Assembly (NCBI GenBank): GCA_029976005.1
Contig: JARKOQ010000115.1
Coordinates: 1-46,656, forward strand
Length of the DNA stretch: 46,656 bases
Origin: Aggregatilineales bacterium
GTDB lineage: Bacteria; Chloroflexota; Anaerolineae; Aggregatilineales; Ch27
Reading direction: 5' to 3'
The notes beneath the pieces are model-generated. The model made no database searches. It had not been told where the DNA came from and saw only the letters and a program-made list of their open reading frames with translations. The stretch's first letter is position 1. Every line of letters begins with the position of its first letter. Below are positions 1 to 6,799 of this stretch, in pieces. The position numbers and the translations under genes were made by a program.

Positions 1-137
1 TCATAGCGGGCGTGCACCGGGCGGTCGTAGCCGTAGACGGTCAGCGCGTCCTTCTCCAGCGCCACATCGACGATCGTCGTCGGGAAAACAGCCTCCACCC
101 CCGGCAGCATGTTCCAGTAGCCATAATTGAATTTCAT
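1..137 (-). CDS. GH31 alpha-glycosidase (alpha-xylosidase type), N-terminal fragment
   Basis: Only the first 45 codons lie in the window. The start ATG (137-135) follows an AAGGGGG ribosome binding site about 7 nt away. The visible protein begins MKFNYGYWNMLPGVEAVF and continues with FPTTIVDVALEKDALTVYG. This matches the usual N-terminus of YicI-type GH31 enzymes, where a GYW..PGV motif opens the N-terminal beta domain. Such enzymes release alpha-linked xylose or glucose from oligosaccharide ends, and the absence of a signal peptide suggests cytoplasm. It lies downstream of the permease pair on the same strand, so it is probably the hydrolase of this alpha-glycoside locus, although it may have its own promoter. 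Substrate cannot be decided from 45 residues. Confidence 0.7.
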   Translation of the reverse strand, partial: MKFNYGYWNMLPGVEAVFPTTIVDVALEKDALTVYGYDRPVHARY

Positions 138-217
138 GAAGTTCCCCCTTCGAAGTAAGCGTAGCGTCCGTGTGGACGGAATTCCCCGGTTCAGGCCGGC
201 GCGCGGCGCAGGCCGCC

Positions 218-223
218 ATTATA
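218..223 (-). promoter_or_regulatory. Perfect -10 hexamer upstream of the GH31 gene
   Basis: The minus strand reads TATAAT at 223-218, about 80 nt before the GH31 start. No good -35 lies at 16-18 nt (GCTTCT is the best), so this would be a weak or activator-dependent promoter. It would let GH31 be expressed apart from the transporter genes. A small hairpin (CGTCC/GGACG, 165-178) lies in the leader. Confidence 0.4.
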
Positions 224-253
224 TCCCACGCGGGCCGGGCAGAAGCATCAAAG

Positions 254-356
254 ACATCTCACCGCGGAGGACGCGGAGAACACAGAAAAAAGATGTGATA
301 TGACTCTTTTTTCCCTGCTTTTCTTGGCATTCTTGGCGTCTTTGCGGTTCGCTGTT
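254..356. repeat. Intergenic repeat, family A (copy 1)
   Basis: This stretch between the permease and GH31 genes has a CACCGCGGAGGACGCGGAG block at one end (260-278). At the other end, on the minus strand, are CGCAAAGACGCC and two AAGA.GCCAAGA-like blocks (320-350). Both blocks have a roughly 9-base period. Poly-A/T tracts and a 6-bp inverted repeat (ACATCT 254-259, AGATGT 291-296) lie between. Related blocks occur at 4966, 16714 and 37562. It is non-coding. Confidence 0.6.
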
Positions 357-378
357 TTTTGCTTTGACCTTGCCCGGC

Positions 379-1251
379 CTACTTGATACTCCCGGCGGTG
401 ATGCCCTTGGTCAGCGTGCGCTGGAACAGGACGAAGAACACCAGGCAGGGCAGCAGCCCCAGCAGCGCCGAGGCGCTCGACGTGGTGGCGTCCATGTTGT
501 GCTGGCCCTGCAAGACGGCGATCGCCAGCGGCACGGTCTGCTTCGAGGTCGAGACGAGCAGGACCATCGGCAGGAAGAACTCGTTCCAGGTCCAGATGAA
601 GAAGAACACGAACAGCACCGACAGGGTCGGCATGCTGATCGGCATCACGATCCGGAGCAGAAGCTGGAGCTTGGTGCAGCCGTCGATCATGGCCGCCTCG
701 TTGATCTCGCGCGGGAAGGCGCTGAAAACCGAGGTCAGCAGGTAGGTGCCGAAAGCGCTCTGGATGACCGTAAAGACCAGGATCACGGCGATCTGCGAGT
801 TGTAGATGCCGAAGAACTTGGCGAAATAATACAGCGGGTAGGCCAGCGATTCCTGGGGCAGCGTATTGGCCATCAGGAAAAAGACCAGGAACCACACCCG
901 CCCGCGCACCCGGCCGATACCCAGGGCGAAGGCATTGAACAGGGAGAGGGCCACCCCAAAGATCGCCACCGTCAGGCTGATGACCAGGCTGTTGATCAGC
1001 TTGTTGGTGAAATCCACCCGGTTCCAGAAGTCGATCAGCCCCTGGACGTAAATGCCCTGCGGCAGGCTCATCGGGCCGTTGTTGGCGTATTCCGCCGGGG
1101 ATTTGATGGCGTTGATGAACACGATCAGGAACGGAAAGAGCATGACGATCAGCAGCACGGTCAGCCCGACCAGGGCCACGACCTTGCCCACCTGGGCGCG
1201 GTCGAGCCGGAGCGGGTTCCCCTGAAGGTTCGCGGAGCGCGTCCTGATCAT
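379..1251 (-). CDS. Sugar ABC transporter permease, MalG type
   Basis: This 290-residue integral membrane protein is the second permease of a CUT1-type (oligosaccharide) ABC importer. It has about six hydrophobic segments. The cytoplasmic EAA loop reads EINEAAMIDGCTKLQLLLRI (about residues 185-204) and contacts the ATPase. The C-terminus ends TKGITAGSIK, close to the usual MalG ending. Its ATG lies 1 nt after the stop of the first permease, so translation is coupled. No ATPase gene is present in the locus. As is common in Gram-positives and Chloroflexi, a shared MsmK/MalK-type ATPase encoded elsewhere probably energises it. Substrate is inferred from the flanking GH31 gene. Confidence 0.9.
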   Translation of the reverse strand: MIRTRSANLQGNPLRLDRAQVGKVVALVGLTVLLIVMLFPFLIVFINAIKSPAEYANNGPMSLPQGIYVQGLIDFWNRVDFTNKLINSLVISLTVAIFGVALSLFNAFALGIGRVRGRVWFLVFFLMANTLPQESLAYPLYYFAKFFGIYNSQIAVILVFTVIQSAFGTYLLTSVFSAFPREINEAAMIDGCTKLQLLLRIVMPISMPTLSVLFVFFFIWTWNEFFLPMVLLVSTSKQTVPLAIAVLQGQHNMDATTSSASALLGLLPCLVFFVLFQRTLTKGITAGSIK

Positions 1252-1252
1252 G

Positions 1253-2155
1253 TTAGTACCCTTCCTTGAGTTCCTGGCCGGACTGGACGTTGATGAAGAT
1301 GACCGTCAGGATGATGATGATTGCGGTCATGATCGTGGCGATGGTCGCCCCGTAGCCGACGCTGGATTTCTCGAAGAAGTTCTGGTAGGCGAAATAGGAG
1401 GGCACGATCGTCGCCCGGCCCGGCCCACCCCGGGTGAGGACGAAAATCTGGGCGAAGACCTTGAGCGAGTGAATCAGGGTCGTGAGCACCACGACGAAAA
1501 TCTCCGGCCGGATCTGGTGGATGGTGATGTAAAAGAACTTGTCGAACCAGGTCGCGCCGTCCACCGAGGCCGCTTCATAAAGGTCCGGATCGACGCGCTG
1601 CAAGGCCGCCATGAAGATCACCAGGGGGTAGCCGATCTGGAACCAGACCATGATCGCCATGACCGAATAGATCGCGAGGTCGGCGTCGCCCAGCCAGTTC
1701 TGCGATTCCAGCCCGACCGCGTTGAGCATCCAGTTCAGCACGCCCCAGTTGGGCTGCATGATCCAGCGCCACACCACCCCGGCGATCGCCACCGGAAGAA
1801 TCTGGGGCAGGTAGTAGCCCGCCCGGAAGAAGCTGGCGAGACCCTTGCCGAGCTTGCTGCTCACGTAATCGTACAGGAAGGCGGCCAGCAGCAGCCCGAC
1901 GATGGTCGGGATGATCACCATCGCCACGATGATGTACAGGTTGTTCTTGAACGAAGCCCAGAAGGTGGCGTCGTTCAGGGCCTTCTCGTAGTTGCCGAGG
2001 CCGATCCAGACCGGCGAGCTGACGCCGTTCCAGTTGGTGAAGCTGACGCCGACGTTGACCAGGAACGGCAGGACGATGATCAGAAACAGGGCGATCGCGC
2101 CGGGCAGCAGGAAAGCCCAGTACCCCCTGTTGGGCGCCGTGCGGGTAATGTTCAT
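1253..2155 (-). CDS. Sugar ABC transporter permease, MalF type
   Basis: First permease of the CUT1 importer, 300 residues from the chosen start MNITRTAPNRGYWAFLL. The reading frame is open further upstream, but the ATG at 2155 has a GAGGAG ribosome binding site 7 nt away. The upstream extension is a charged stretch unlike this family, so I reject the longer version. Six hydrophobic segments are visible, with the EAA loop (DLYEAASVDGATWFDKFFYI) near residue 200. It forms the membrane channel with the MalG-type partner and takes sugar from the binding protein encoded upstream. A 12-bp stem-loop separates it from that gene. Confidence 0.9.
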   Translation of the reverse strand: MNITRTAPNRGYWAFLLPGAIALFLIIVLPFLVNVGVSFTNWNGVSSPVWIGLGNYEKALNDATFWASFKNNLYIIVAMVIIPTIVGLLLAAFLYDYVSSKLGKGLASFFRAGYYLPQILPVAIAGVVWRWIMQPNWGVLNWMLNAVGLESQNWLGDADLAIYSVMAIMVWFQIGYPLVIFMAALQRVDPDLYEAASVDGATWFDKFFYITIHQIRPEIFVVVLTTLIHSLKVFAQIFVLTRGGPGRATIVPSYFAYQNFFEKSSVGYGATIATIMTAIIIILTVIFINVQSGQELKEGY

Positions 2156-2175
2156 GAAGCGCTCCTCAGGAAAAA

Positions 2176-2200
2176 AGCGGTCAGCGATCAGCGGTCGGCC
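2176..2200. repeat. Intergenic repeat, family C (copy 1)
   Basis: AGCGGTCAGCGATCAGC at 2176-2192, followed by GGTCGGCC. The same 17 bases occur exactly, inverted, at 20734-20750. A diverged copy lies at 37651-37684. All three are intergenic. Confidence 0.55.
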
Positions 2201-2286
2201 AAAAGCAAAAACAACCTGATCGGGATACCCCCGTTTTTTCTTGACTCTCTGCCTCTTGTCTCTTGCCGCGCTCCTGTGGCCAGGAG

Positions 2287-2317
2287 GGCAGTGCCCCGGA
2301 GGCAACGGGGCACTGCC
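2287..2317 (-). terminator. 12-bp stem-loop between binding-protein and permease genes
   Basis: Perfect inverted repeat: GGCAGTGCCCCG (2287-2298), a 7-nt loop and CGGGGCACTGCC (2306-2317). There is no U-run on the minus strand after the stem, so it is more likely an attenuator or 3'-end stabiliser of the binding-protein mRNA than a full terminator. It would keep the binding protein in excess over the permeases. Stem-loops of the same size lie at the equivalent place in the two other transporter operons of this window. Confidence 0.6.
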
Positions 2318-2351
2318 ATTTCAGCCGGTACGCGGCTTGAAAGCGTCGGTC

Positions 2352-3644
2352 TTACTCCCCGGTGACCGTGGCGCGGTACTCGAAGTACGGCGCGGCCAGG
2401 AAGTCCAGGGTCTCGGTCGGGGTCATCGTGCCCGCGATCAGCTCCTGCACGCCCGACACCAGGATGTCGTAGTAGCCTGGGGCGGGCCAGTCCGGGTAGA
2501 AAGCGAAGCCGTCATCGGCGATGATCGTGTTGAAGTTCTCGATCAGCTCGGAGATCTTGGGATCGGTGATCAGCTCCAGGTCGGCGTTGACCGGGATGCC
2601 GCCCGCGTTGCCCAGGATGCTCTGGATTTCCGGGGACATGGTGATGTCGATGAAGTCGTAGGCCAGGTCCTTGTTCTCGGAGTTGGCCGGGACAACCCAG
2701 ATGTTGCCGCCGGAGCCGGCGTTGAGCGTATTGCCGGGCATCAGGAAGGTGCTCCACTCGAAGCCTTCGATCTCGTTCATGAAGCGGCCGTACCACCAGC
2801 TGCCGGACATCATCAGCGGCGCATCGCCGGATTCGAAGGCGACGCCCATGTCCTCGGCGGGGATGCCGGTCGCGTTTTCATCGATGTAGCCCTTGGCGAC
2901 CCACTCGGCCATCCGCTCGGCCCCGAAGGTGAACTCCGGCCCGTGGAAGTCCACGTCGCCCTGGTACAGCTCGAAGGCGTTGACCCAATCACGGTCGGCC
3001 TGGCTGAGGACCAGCTCGTAGAAGATGTGCTGGGCCGGGTATTCGGAGGCGCCCAGGGCGATCGGGGTGATGCCCGCGTCGACGAACGTCTGGAAGACGG
3101 CTTCCAGCTCTTCCAGGGTGGTCGGCACTTCGACGCCGTATTCCTTGAACATGTCCACGTTGTAGTACCACATCACGTACTCGCCGTAGTTGGTCACGCC
3201 GTACCACGCGCCGGAGCCCATGATGCCGTTCTCGTAGCGGCAGGTCGTCTGGAGGCCGGGGCTGAGGATTTGATCCCAGCCGCGCTCGACGGCGACCTCG
3301 GTCAGGTCGGTCAGCAGGCCTTGCTGCGACAGGAAGCCGGCCGTGGCGTTGCCCTTGTTGTATTCCATGATGTCGGGGGCTTCGTCCGAGTTCAGGATCA
3401 TCGGGGCCGTCTGGCGGATTTCCTCGAAGCCGCGCTCCTCGAACTCCACGGTGACGCCGGGGTGCGTCGCCTCGAACTGCTCGATGGCGGCGGCCCAGGC
3501 CATGCCCATCGCGCCGTTGGCCGACTCATAGTGCCACAGGCGCAGGACGCGCCCTTCCTGCGCGGCGGCCAGCGGAAGCTGGACGATGATCAGCACCGCG
3601 ACCACCAGCACAATCAGCATCAGTTTGGATGACTTGCGATTCAT
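2352..3644 (-). CDS. Extracellular sugar-binding protein of CUT1 ABC importer
   Basis: A 430-residue MalE/UgpB-type solute-binding protein (SBP family 1). The start MNRKSSKLM at 3644 is set by a GGAGGAG ribosome binding site 8 nt upstream. The frame stays open further up but has no such site. Residues 1-29 are a signal peptide (charged start, hydrophobic core, ending PLAAAQ); there is no lipobox cysteine at the expected place. The mature part shows the family pattern: LRLWHYES at the first strand, FEATHPGVTVEFEE, aromatic ligand-contact stretches (GAWYGVTNYGEYVMWYYNVD) and GSWWYGRFM. It is first in the transporter set, 135 nt after the LacI gene. The ligand is probably an alpha-linked oligosaccharide, judging from the GH31 gene downstream. 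Confidence 0.9.
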   Translation of the reverse strand: MNRKSSKLMLIVLVVAVLIIVQLPLAAAQEGRVLRLWHYESANGAMGMAWAAAIEQFEATHPGVTVEFEERGFEEIRQTAPMILNSDEAPDIMEYNKGNATAGFLSQQGLLTDLTEVAVERGWDQILSPGLQTTCRYENGIMGSGAWYGVTNYGEYVMWYYNVDMFKEYGVEVPTTLEELEAVFQTFVDAGITPIALGASEYPAQHIFYELVLSQADRDWVNAFELYQGDVDFHGPEFTFGAERMAEWVAKGYIDENATGIPAEDMGVAFESGDAPLMMSGSWWYGRFMNEIEGFEWSTFLMPGNTLNAGSGGNIWVVPANSENKDLAYDFIDITMSPEIQSILGNAGGIPVNADLELITDPKISELIENFNTIIADDGFAFYPDWPAPGYYDILVSGVQELIAGTMTPTETLDFLAAPYFEYRATVTGE

Positions 3645-3779
3645 TTTTGTTCTCCTCCAGGGTAATTGTGACCTGAACAGATGGGAAGCACGCGAGACTT
3701 GGTCGATAGATTCCCCCTTTCGATGACGCTGCGCCCAACGTTTCGCGGTCGTGGATGCCATCCCACGGATCGGGCTGGC

Positions 3780-4802
3780 TCAGTACGTCTGGCGGCGAGG
3801 CCCGGCGCTGCCCCGCACGACCAGCTTGCACGGCAGCAGCACGCCGGATTCGTCCTGCGGCTGCCCTTCGAGCTGCCGGACCAGCAGTTCCACGCCCAGG
3901 CGGCCCATTTCGGCGGTCATCGCCTCGGCCGCCGTCAGCGGCGGGATCATCATCTCGGCGGCAGCGGCGGAGGACACGACCGAGACGATCGAAAAATCAT
4001 CCGGGATGCTCCAGCCCCGGTCGGCGATGGCCTGCATCACGCCCGGCACGGCGCGCTCGTTCATGATGACCAGCGCGGTCAGGTCGGGATGCTCGGCCAG
4101 CAGCGCGCCAAACGCTTCATACCCGGCCTTTGGCGCGGCCCGGCAAAAGCGCGAAACACCCTGCAACTTGGCCCGCTGCATGACCGCTTCGAAGGCGGCC
4201 TGGGTGCGCACGGCCGGCCCGTAACCGGCGGTATAGGTGGATTGGGACTGGTTCAGGAAACCGATCCGGGTGTGGCCGAGCTGCATCAGGTAGGCGACGG
4301 CCTCCACGACGGTCTCGTGAAAGTCGATGTCCACGTGGGGGATGCCATCGCAGTCGGAGCAGCGCCCGATCATGCTGAAGGGGAATTCCAGCTCGCGCAG
4401 CAGCCGGATGCGGTCGTCTTCCAGGCGGACTTCCATGACGATCACGCCGTCCACCAGCCCTTGCTGGGTAAGCTGGCGCATCTCGTCCGGGTTGTGGATT
4501 TCGGAGGACCACAGCACCAGGTTGTAGCCGCAGTTCCGGGCGGCGTTGGCGGCGCTGGTGACGAATTCCAGCTCCGTGAAGCCCAGCCCGCGCTCCGGGG
4601 TCGGGAAGAGCAGGGCGATGATCCGGCTGCGCTTGCTGGCCAAGCCGCGCGCCAGGGCGTGCGGCTTGTAGCCCAGCTCCTCCATCGCGGCGAAGATGCG
4701 CTCGCGGGTTTCCGCGGAGATCGGCCGCGTGCCGTTCAGGGCATAGGAAACGGTGCTCAGGGCGACGCCGGCGCGCCTGGCGACGTCGGACATGGTGGGC
4801 AT
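3780..4802 (-). CDS. LacI-family transcriptional regulator of the alpha-glycoside locus
   Basis: A 340-residue LacI/GalR-type repressor. The start MPTMSDVARRAG is chosen because the helix-turn-helix begins immediately (SDVARRAGVALSTVSYALNG, residues 4-23) and an AGAGG site lies 9 nt upstream. The open frame further up is not LacI-like. The hinge helix (KPHALARGLASKRS) follows, then a periplasmic-binding-protein-like sugar-sensing domain (IIALLFPTPERGLGFTELE). The gene leads the minus-strand locus. It probably represses itself and the transporter genes until an oligosaccharide inducer binds, since a palindromic operator sits just downstream of a promoter TTGACA box before it. Confidence 0.9.
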   Translation of the reverse strand: MPTMSDVARRAGVALSTVSYALNGTRPISAETRERIFAAMEELGYKPHALARGLASKRSRIIALLFPTPERGLGFTELEFVTSAANAARNCGYNLVLWSSEIHNPDEMRQLTQQGLVDGVIVMEVRLEDDRIRLLRELEFPFSMIGRCSDCDGIPHVDIDFHETVVEAVAYLMQLGHTRIGFLNQSQSTYTAGYGPAVRTQAAFEAVMQRAKLQGVSRFCRAAPKAGYEAFGALLAEHPDLTALVIMNERAVPGVMQAIADRGWSIPDDFSIVSVVSSAAAAEMMIPPLTAAEAMTAEMGRLGVELLVRQLEGQPQDESGVLLPCKLVVRGSAGPRRQTY

Positions 4803-4858
4803 GGGATGGGCCTCTACCTGGTTGCCGGGGGCAGGCCGGATGTATCGAAGCCAGTCAT

Positions 4859-4884
4859 CGAAACGCATAGTCGAAGCGTTTCGA
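4859..4884. promoter_or_regulatory. LacI-type operator(s)
   Basis: TCGAAGCGTTTCGA (4871-4884) is a near-perfect palindrome with the central CG typical of LacI/GalR-family operators. It overlaps a second inverted repeat, CGAAACGC (4859-4866) with GCGTTTCG (4876-4883). The sites lie immediately downstream of the LacI promoter, where bound repressor would block transcription start. Confidence 0.65.
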
Positions 4885-4889
4885 TTCCA

Positions 4890-4918
4890 TGATGTCACGA
4901 TTCCCGGATTTTTGTCAA
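4890..4918 (-). promoter_or_regulatory. Promoter of the LacI / alpha-glycoside locus
   Basis: Minus strand TTGACA (4918-4913), then, 18 nt on, the -10-like CATCAT (4894-4889; limits approximate by 1 nt). The expected start site falls on the LacI-type operator at 4859-4884, consistent with autoregulation. Confidence 0.5.
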
Positions 4919-4965
4919 GCAGTTTGCACAGCCATGCCGGGGCGATCACACCCAAAGCAATCGGC

Positions 4966-5010
4966 ACCGCCAAAACGCCAGGGACGCCAGAAAAAACGGA
5001 GAAAAGCAGG
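4966..5010. repeat. Intergenic repeat, family A (copy 2)
   Basis: CACCGCCAAAACGCCAGGG is followed by ACGCCAGAAAAAACGGAGAAA. It has the same GCCA-rich, roughly 9-base-period pattern as copies at 320-350 (inverted), 16714 and 37562. Confidence 0.6.
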
Positions 5011-5087
5011 CCGTGGAAACCGCGCGCGGCAAAGGACACGCTGCCGGGCCTGGGAGGATTTTTCGGTTTGATGCGGCCATCCTGACC

Positions 5088-5237
5088 GGGTGTGTTTCAG
5101 ATTGGGGGCAGTCATAAAACTTTGGACACGGATTTTCACCAGTTTTGCTTTGAATCCGTGTTTTTCCGTGCCTTTTCCGTGTAAATCCGTGTCCTATTCC
5201 TGTTTTTCCGTCCTTGCCCCCAATTCGGAATACACCC
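5088..5237. mobile_element. 150-bp MITE-like element with 23-bp inverted ends and 9-bp target duplication
   Basis: Imperfect terminal inverted repeats of 23 bp lie at 5088-5110 and 5215-5237, matching at 19 of 23 positions. Their inner ten bases are perfect (ATTGGGGGCA / TGCCCCCAAT), and the outer ends read GGGTGT and ACACCC. The element is flanked on both sides by the direct repeat ATCCTGACC (5079-5087 and 5238-5246), as expected from transposition. Inside is a nested perfect 12-bp inverted repeat (GGACACGGATTT 5124-5135, AAATCCGTGTCC 5183-5194) and several TCCGTG units. There is no open frame for a transposase, so it would be non-autonomous. A TCCGTG-rich relative of the core lies at 46427-46493. 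Confidence 0.75.
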
Positions 5238-5253
5238 ATCCTGACCGCCGCGC

Positions 5254-5282
5254 TTGTGAAAATCGTCTGTTTTCGCTATGAT
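5254..5282 (+). promoter_or_regulatory. Promoter of the SH3-type exported protein gene
   Basis: TTGTGA (5254-5259), 17 nt, TATGAT (5277-5282). It begins 7 nt after the second target duplication of the MITE-like element. The 130-nt leader contains an AT-rich 6-bp hairpin (TATTTT/AAAATA, 5298-5315). Confidence 0.5.
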
Positions 5283-5412
5283 CAGCATATATAAGGATAT
5301 TTTGTATCTAAAATAGCGATTGACGCGGCTTTTCGCGCCGGGGCGAGCGGGCCACGGCCCGCCCCCCGGCGCATTGTGCATCGTGTGGGCTTCAGCTTAC
5401 GAAAAGGAATGG

Positions 5413-6741
5413 ATGTTTAGAAAGATGAACCTTACGAAACGCTGGTTTATCCTTGTGGGACTCGTGTTGTTGAGCGTGTCTGGCGTCGTCAGCGCCCAGG
5501 GGGACGGGACGCTCGCCCTGACCCCCGGCCAGCCGGTCATCGCCCAGGTCGAGCCGGGGGGCGCGGCCCGCTACCCGTACAACCTGGCCCAGCCTAGCCT
5601 GGTCGCTTTTCAGGCCATGAGCGACAGCGCGCGGCCGGTCCTGAGCGTCCTGCGCGACGGCGCGCCGGTGGCCTCCCAGCCCAACGACGCGGCCCAGGCG
5701 ACGGTGCTTCTGGAAACGTTCCTGGACGCCGGCGCCTATACGGTCGAAGCGAGCACGCGCGATTCGGCCGCCGGGACGATCGTCCTGCTGGTGCAGACCG
5801 AGACGCCGGTCGCGGTTACGCCGCTTCTGTCCGGGCAGAGCCTGGCCGGCGCGGTCAGTCCCGAATCCCCCCTGGCGTTGTTCAGCCTGAACGCGCTGGA
5901 CGAGCCGGCTTACCTGTTCGTCGAGGGCGGCCTGCCAGGCCAGGGCGTCGACGCCCGCCTGGTGGACGCCGAAACCGGGGCCGAGGCGGCGACCATCGCC
6001 GCGCGGCTGGCCGGTGCGCGCCTCACGATCCCGGTTGGGAGCGAGAAGTACCGGCTGGAGATTGCCCACGGCAGTCCAGATGGCGCGCAGCCGTTCAGCC
6101 TGTGTTACGTGCCCGCCAGCCTGGGGAGCTGCCAGCCGGGGAACGCCGCGCCGCCGCCCACCCCGGCCGTCCAGCCTCAGGGAGACACGGCCTGCCGCGT
6201 GACGCCCAACAACGCCAACGGCGCGAATCTGCGCCAGACGGCCAACGTCAACGCCCCGATCGTGGTCGCGATCCCGGCGGGCGACAGCGCGCTGGTCAGC
6301 GGAATCTCCCCGGACGGGACTTTCTACAACGCCGTCTACGGGAACTGGACGGGCTGGGTCGCCGCGGTCGCGGTGACGCTCGGCGGTGAGTGCGGCTCGC
6401 TGGCGGTGATCGCGCCGCCGGCGCTGCCATCGACGCCCATCCCGCCCACGGCGACGCCCCTGCCGGCCCCGACGCTGCCGCCGCCCCCCACCCAGCCGTC
6501 CGGGCCCTGCCACGTGGTCTTCAGCGCCGACGAGCTGGTCTATACCCAGCCGGAGGTCAGTCCATCCTACATCCAGGATGAGATTCCGGCGGGCGGCGAG
6601 CTGATCCCGGTCGGACGCTGGCAGAACAACCCGTCCTGGTGGAAGACGAATTACGCCGGAGCGTGGTGGCTGAACGCCCCCGGCACGGCGGGGCAGGTCA
6701 TGGGGGATTGCAGCGGCCTGCCGCTGGTCGCCTGGCCCTGA
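5413..6741 (+). CDS. Exported protein with two SH3-like domains and a Pro-rich linker
   Basis: A 442-residue protein starting MFRKMNLTKRWF. The ATG at 5413 has AAAGGA 4 nt upstream; the ATG four codons later is an alternative. Residues 5-29 are a signal peptide ending VSAQ. A beta-rich N-terminal region (about 30-255) resembles pre-peptidase C-terminal-type exported domains, including a GAYTVEAS stretch. Two bacterial SH3-like modules follow: one with NANGANLRQTANVNAPIV and GWVAAVAV, and one near the C-terminus with WWKTNYAGAWWLN. A Pro/Thr-rich linker (PPTATPLPAPTLPPPP) joins them, a style common in Anaerolineae surface proteins. The SH3 modules suggest attachment to cell wall or other surface polymers. 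No enzyme motif is visible. It is convergent with the next gene. Confidence 0.7.
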   Translation: MFRKMNLTKRWFILVGLVLLSVSGVVSAQGDGTLALTPGQPVIAQVEPGGAARYPYNLAQPSLVAFQAMSDSARPVLSVLRDGAPVASQPNDAAQATVLLETFLDAGAYTVEASTRDSAAGTIVLLVQTETPVAVTPLLSGQSLAGAVSPESPLALFSLNALDEPAYLFVEGGLPGQGVDARLVDAETGAEAATIAARLAGARLTIPVGSEKYRLEIAHGSPDGAQPFSLCYVPASLGSCQPGNAAPPPTPAVQPQGDTACRVTPNNANGANLRQTANVNAPIVVAIPAGDSALVSGISPDGTFYNAVYGNWTGWVAAVAVTLGGECGSLAVIAPPALPSTPIPPTATPLPAPTLPPPPTQPSGPCHVVFSADELVYTQPEVSPSYIQDEIPAGGELIPVGRWQNNPSWWKTNYAGAWWLNAPGTAGQVMGDCSGLPLVAWP

Positions 6742-6749
6742 TTGACGCG

Positions 6750-6783
6750 AAAAAAACGGGAGCGGCCGCGCGGCCGCTCCCGT
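6750..6783 (-). terminator. Rho-independent terminator of the carbohydrate-binding lipoprotein gene
   Basis: 13-bp GC-rich stem (6756-6768 with 6771-6783, CGGGAGCGGCCG arms). On the minus strand it is followed by seven U residues (A-run 6750-6756). It lies 17 nt after the stop of the minus-strand gene. The plus strand has no U-run, but the hairpin also sits just after the plus-strand gene's stop. Confidence 0.85.
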
Positions 6784-6799
6784 CTGCTGACTGCCCTCT

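Noticed and set aside
364..1269. Long plus-strand open frame opposite the MalG-type permease
   Set aside because: Arg/Gln/His-rich composition with no family features; it is a shadow of the high-GC permease gene. The same holds for the other long antisense frames over 2241-3632, 7316-8656, 10322-11761, 12404-14050, 16747-18687, 24238-26268, 27350-29182, 33196-35463 and 39986-41947.
3645..3779. Additional LacI operator before the alpha-glycoside binding-protein gene
   Set aside because: Only a half-site (GCGAAACGTT on the minus strand) is visible, with no matching second half and no promoter.
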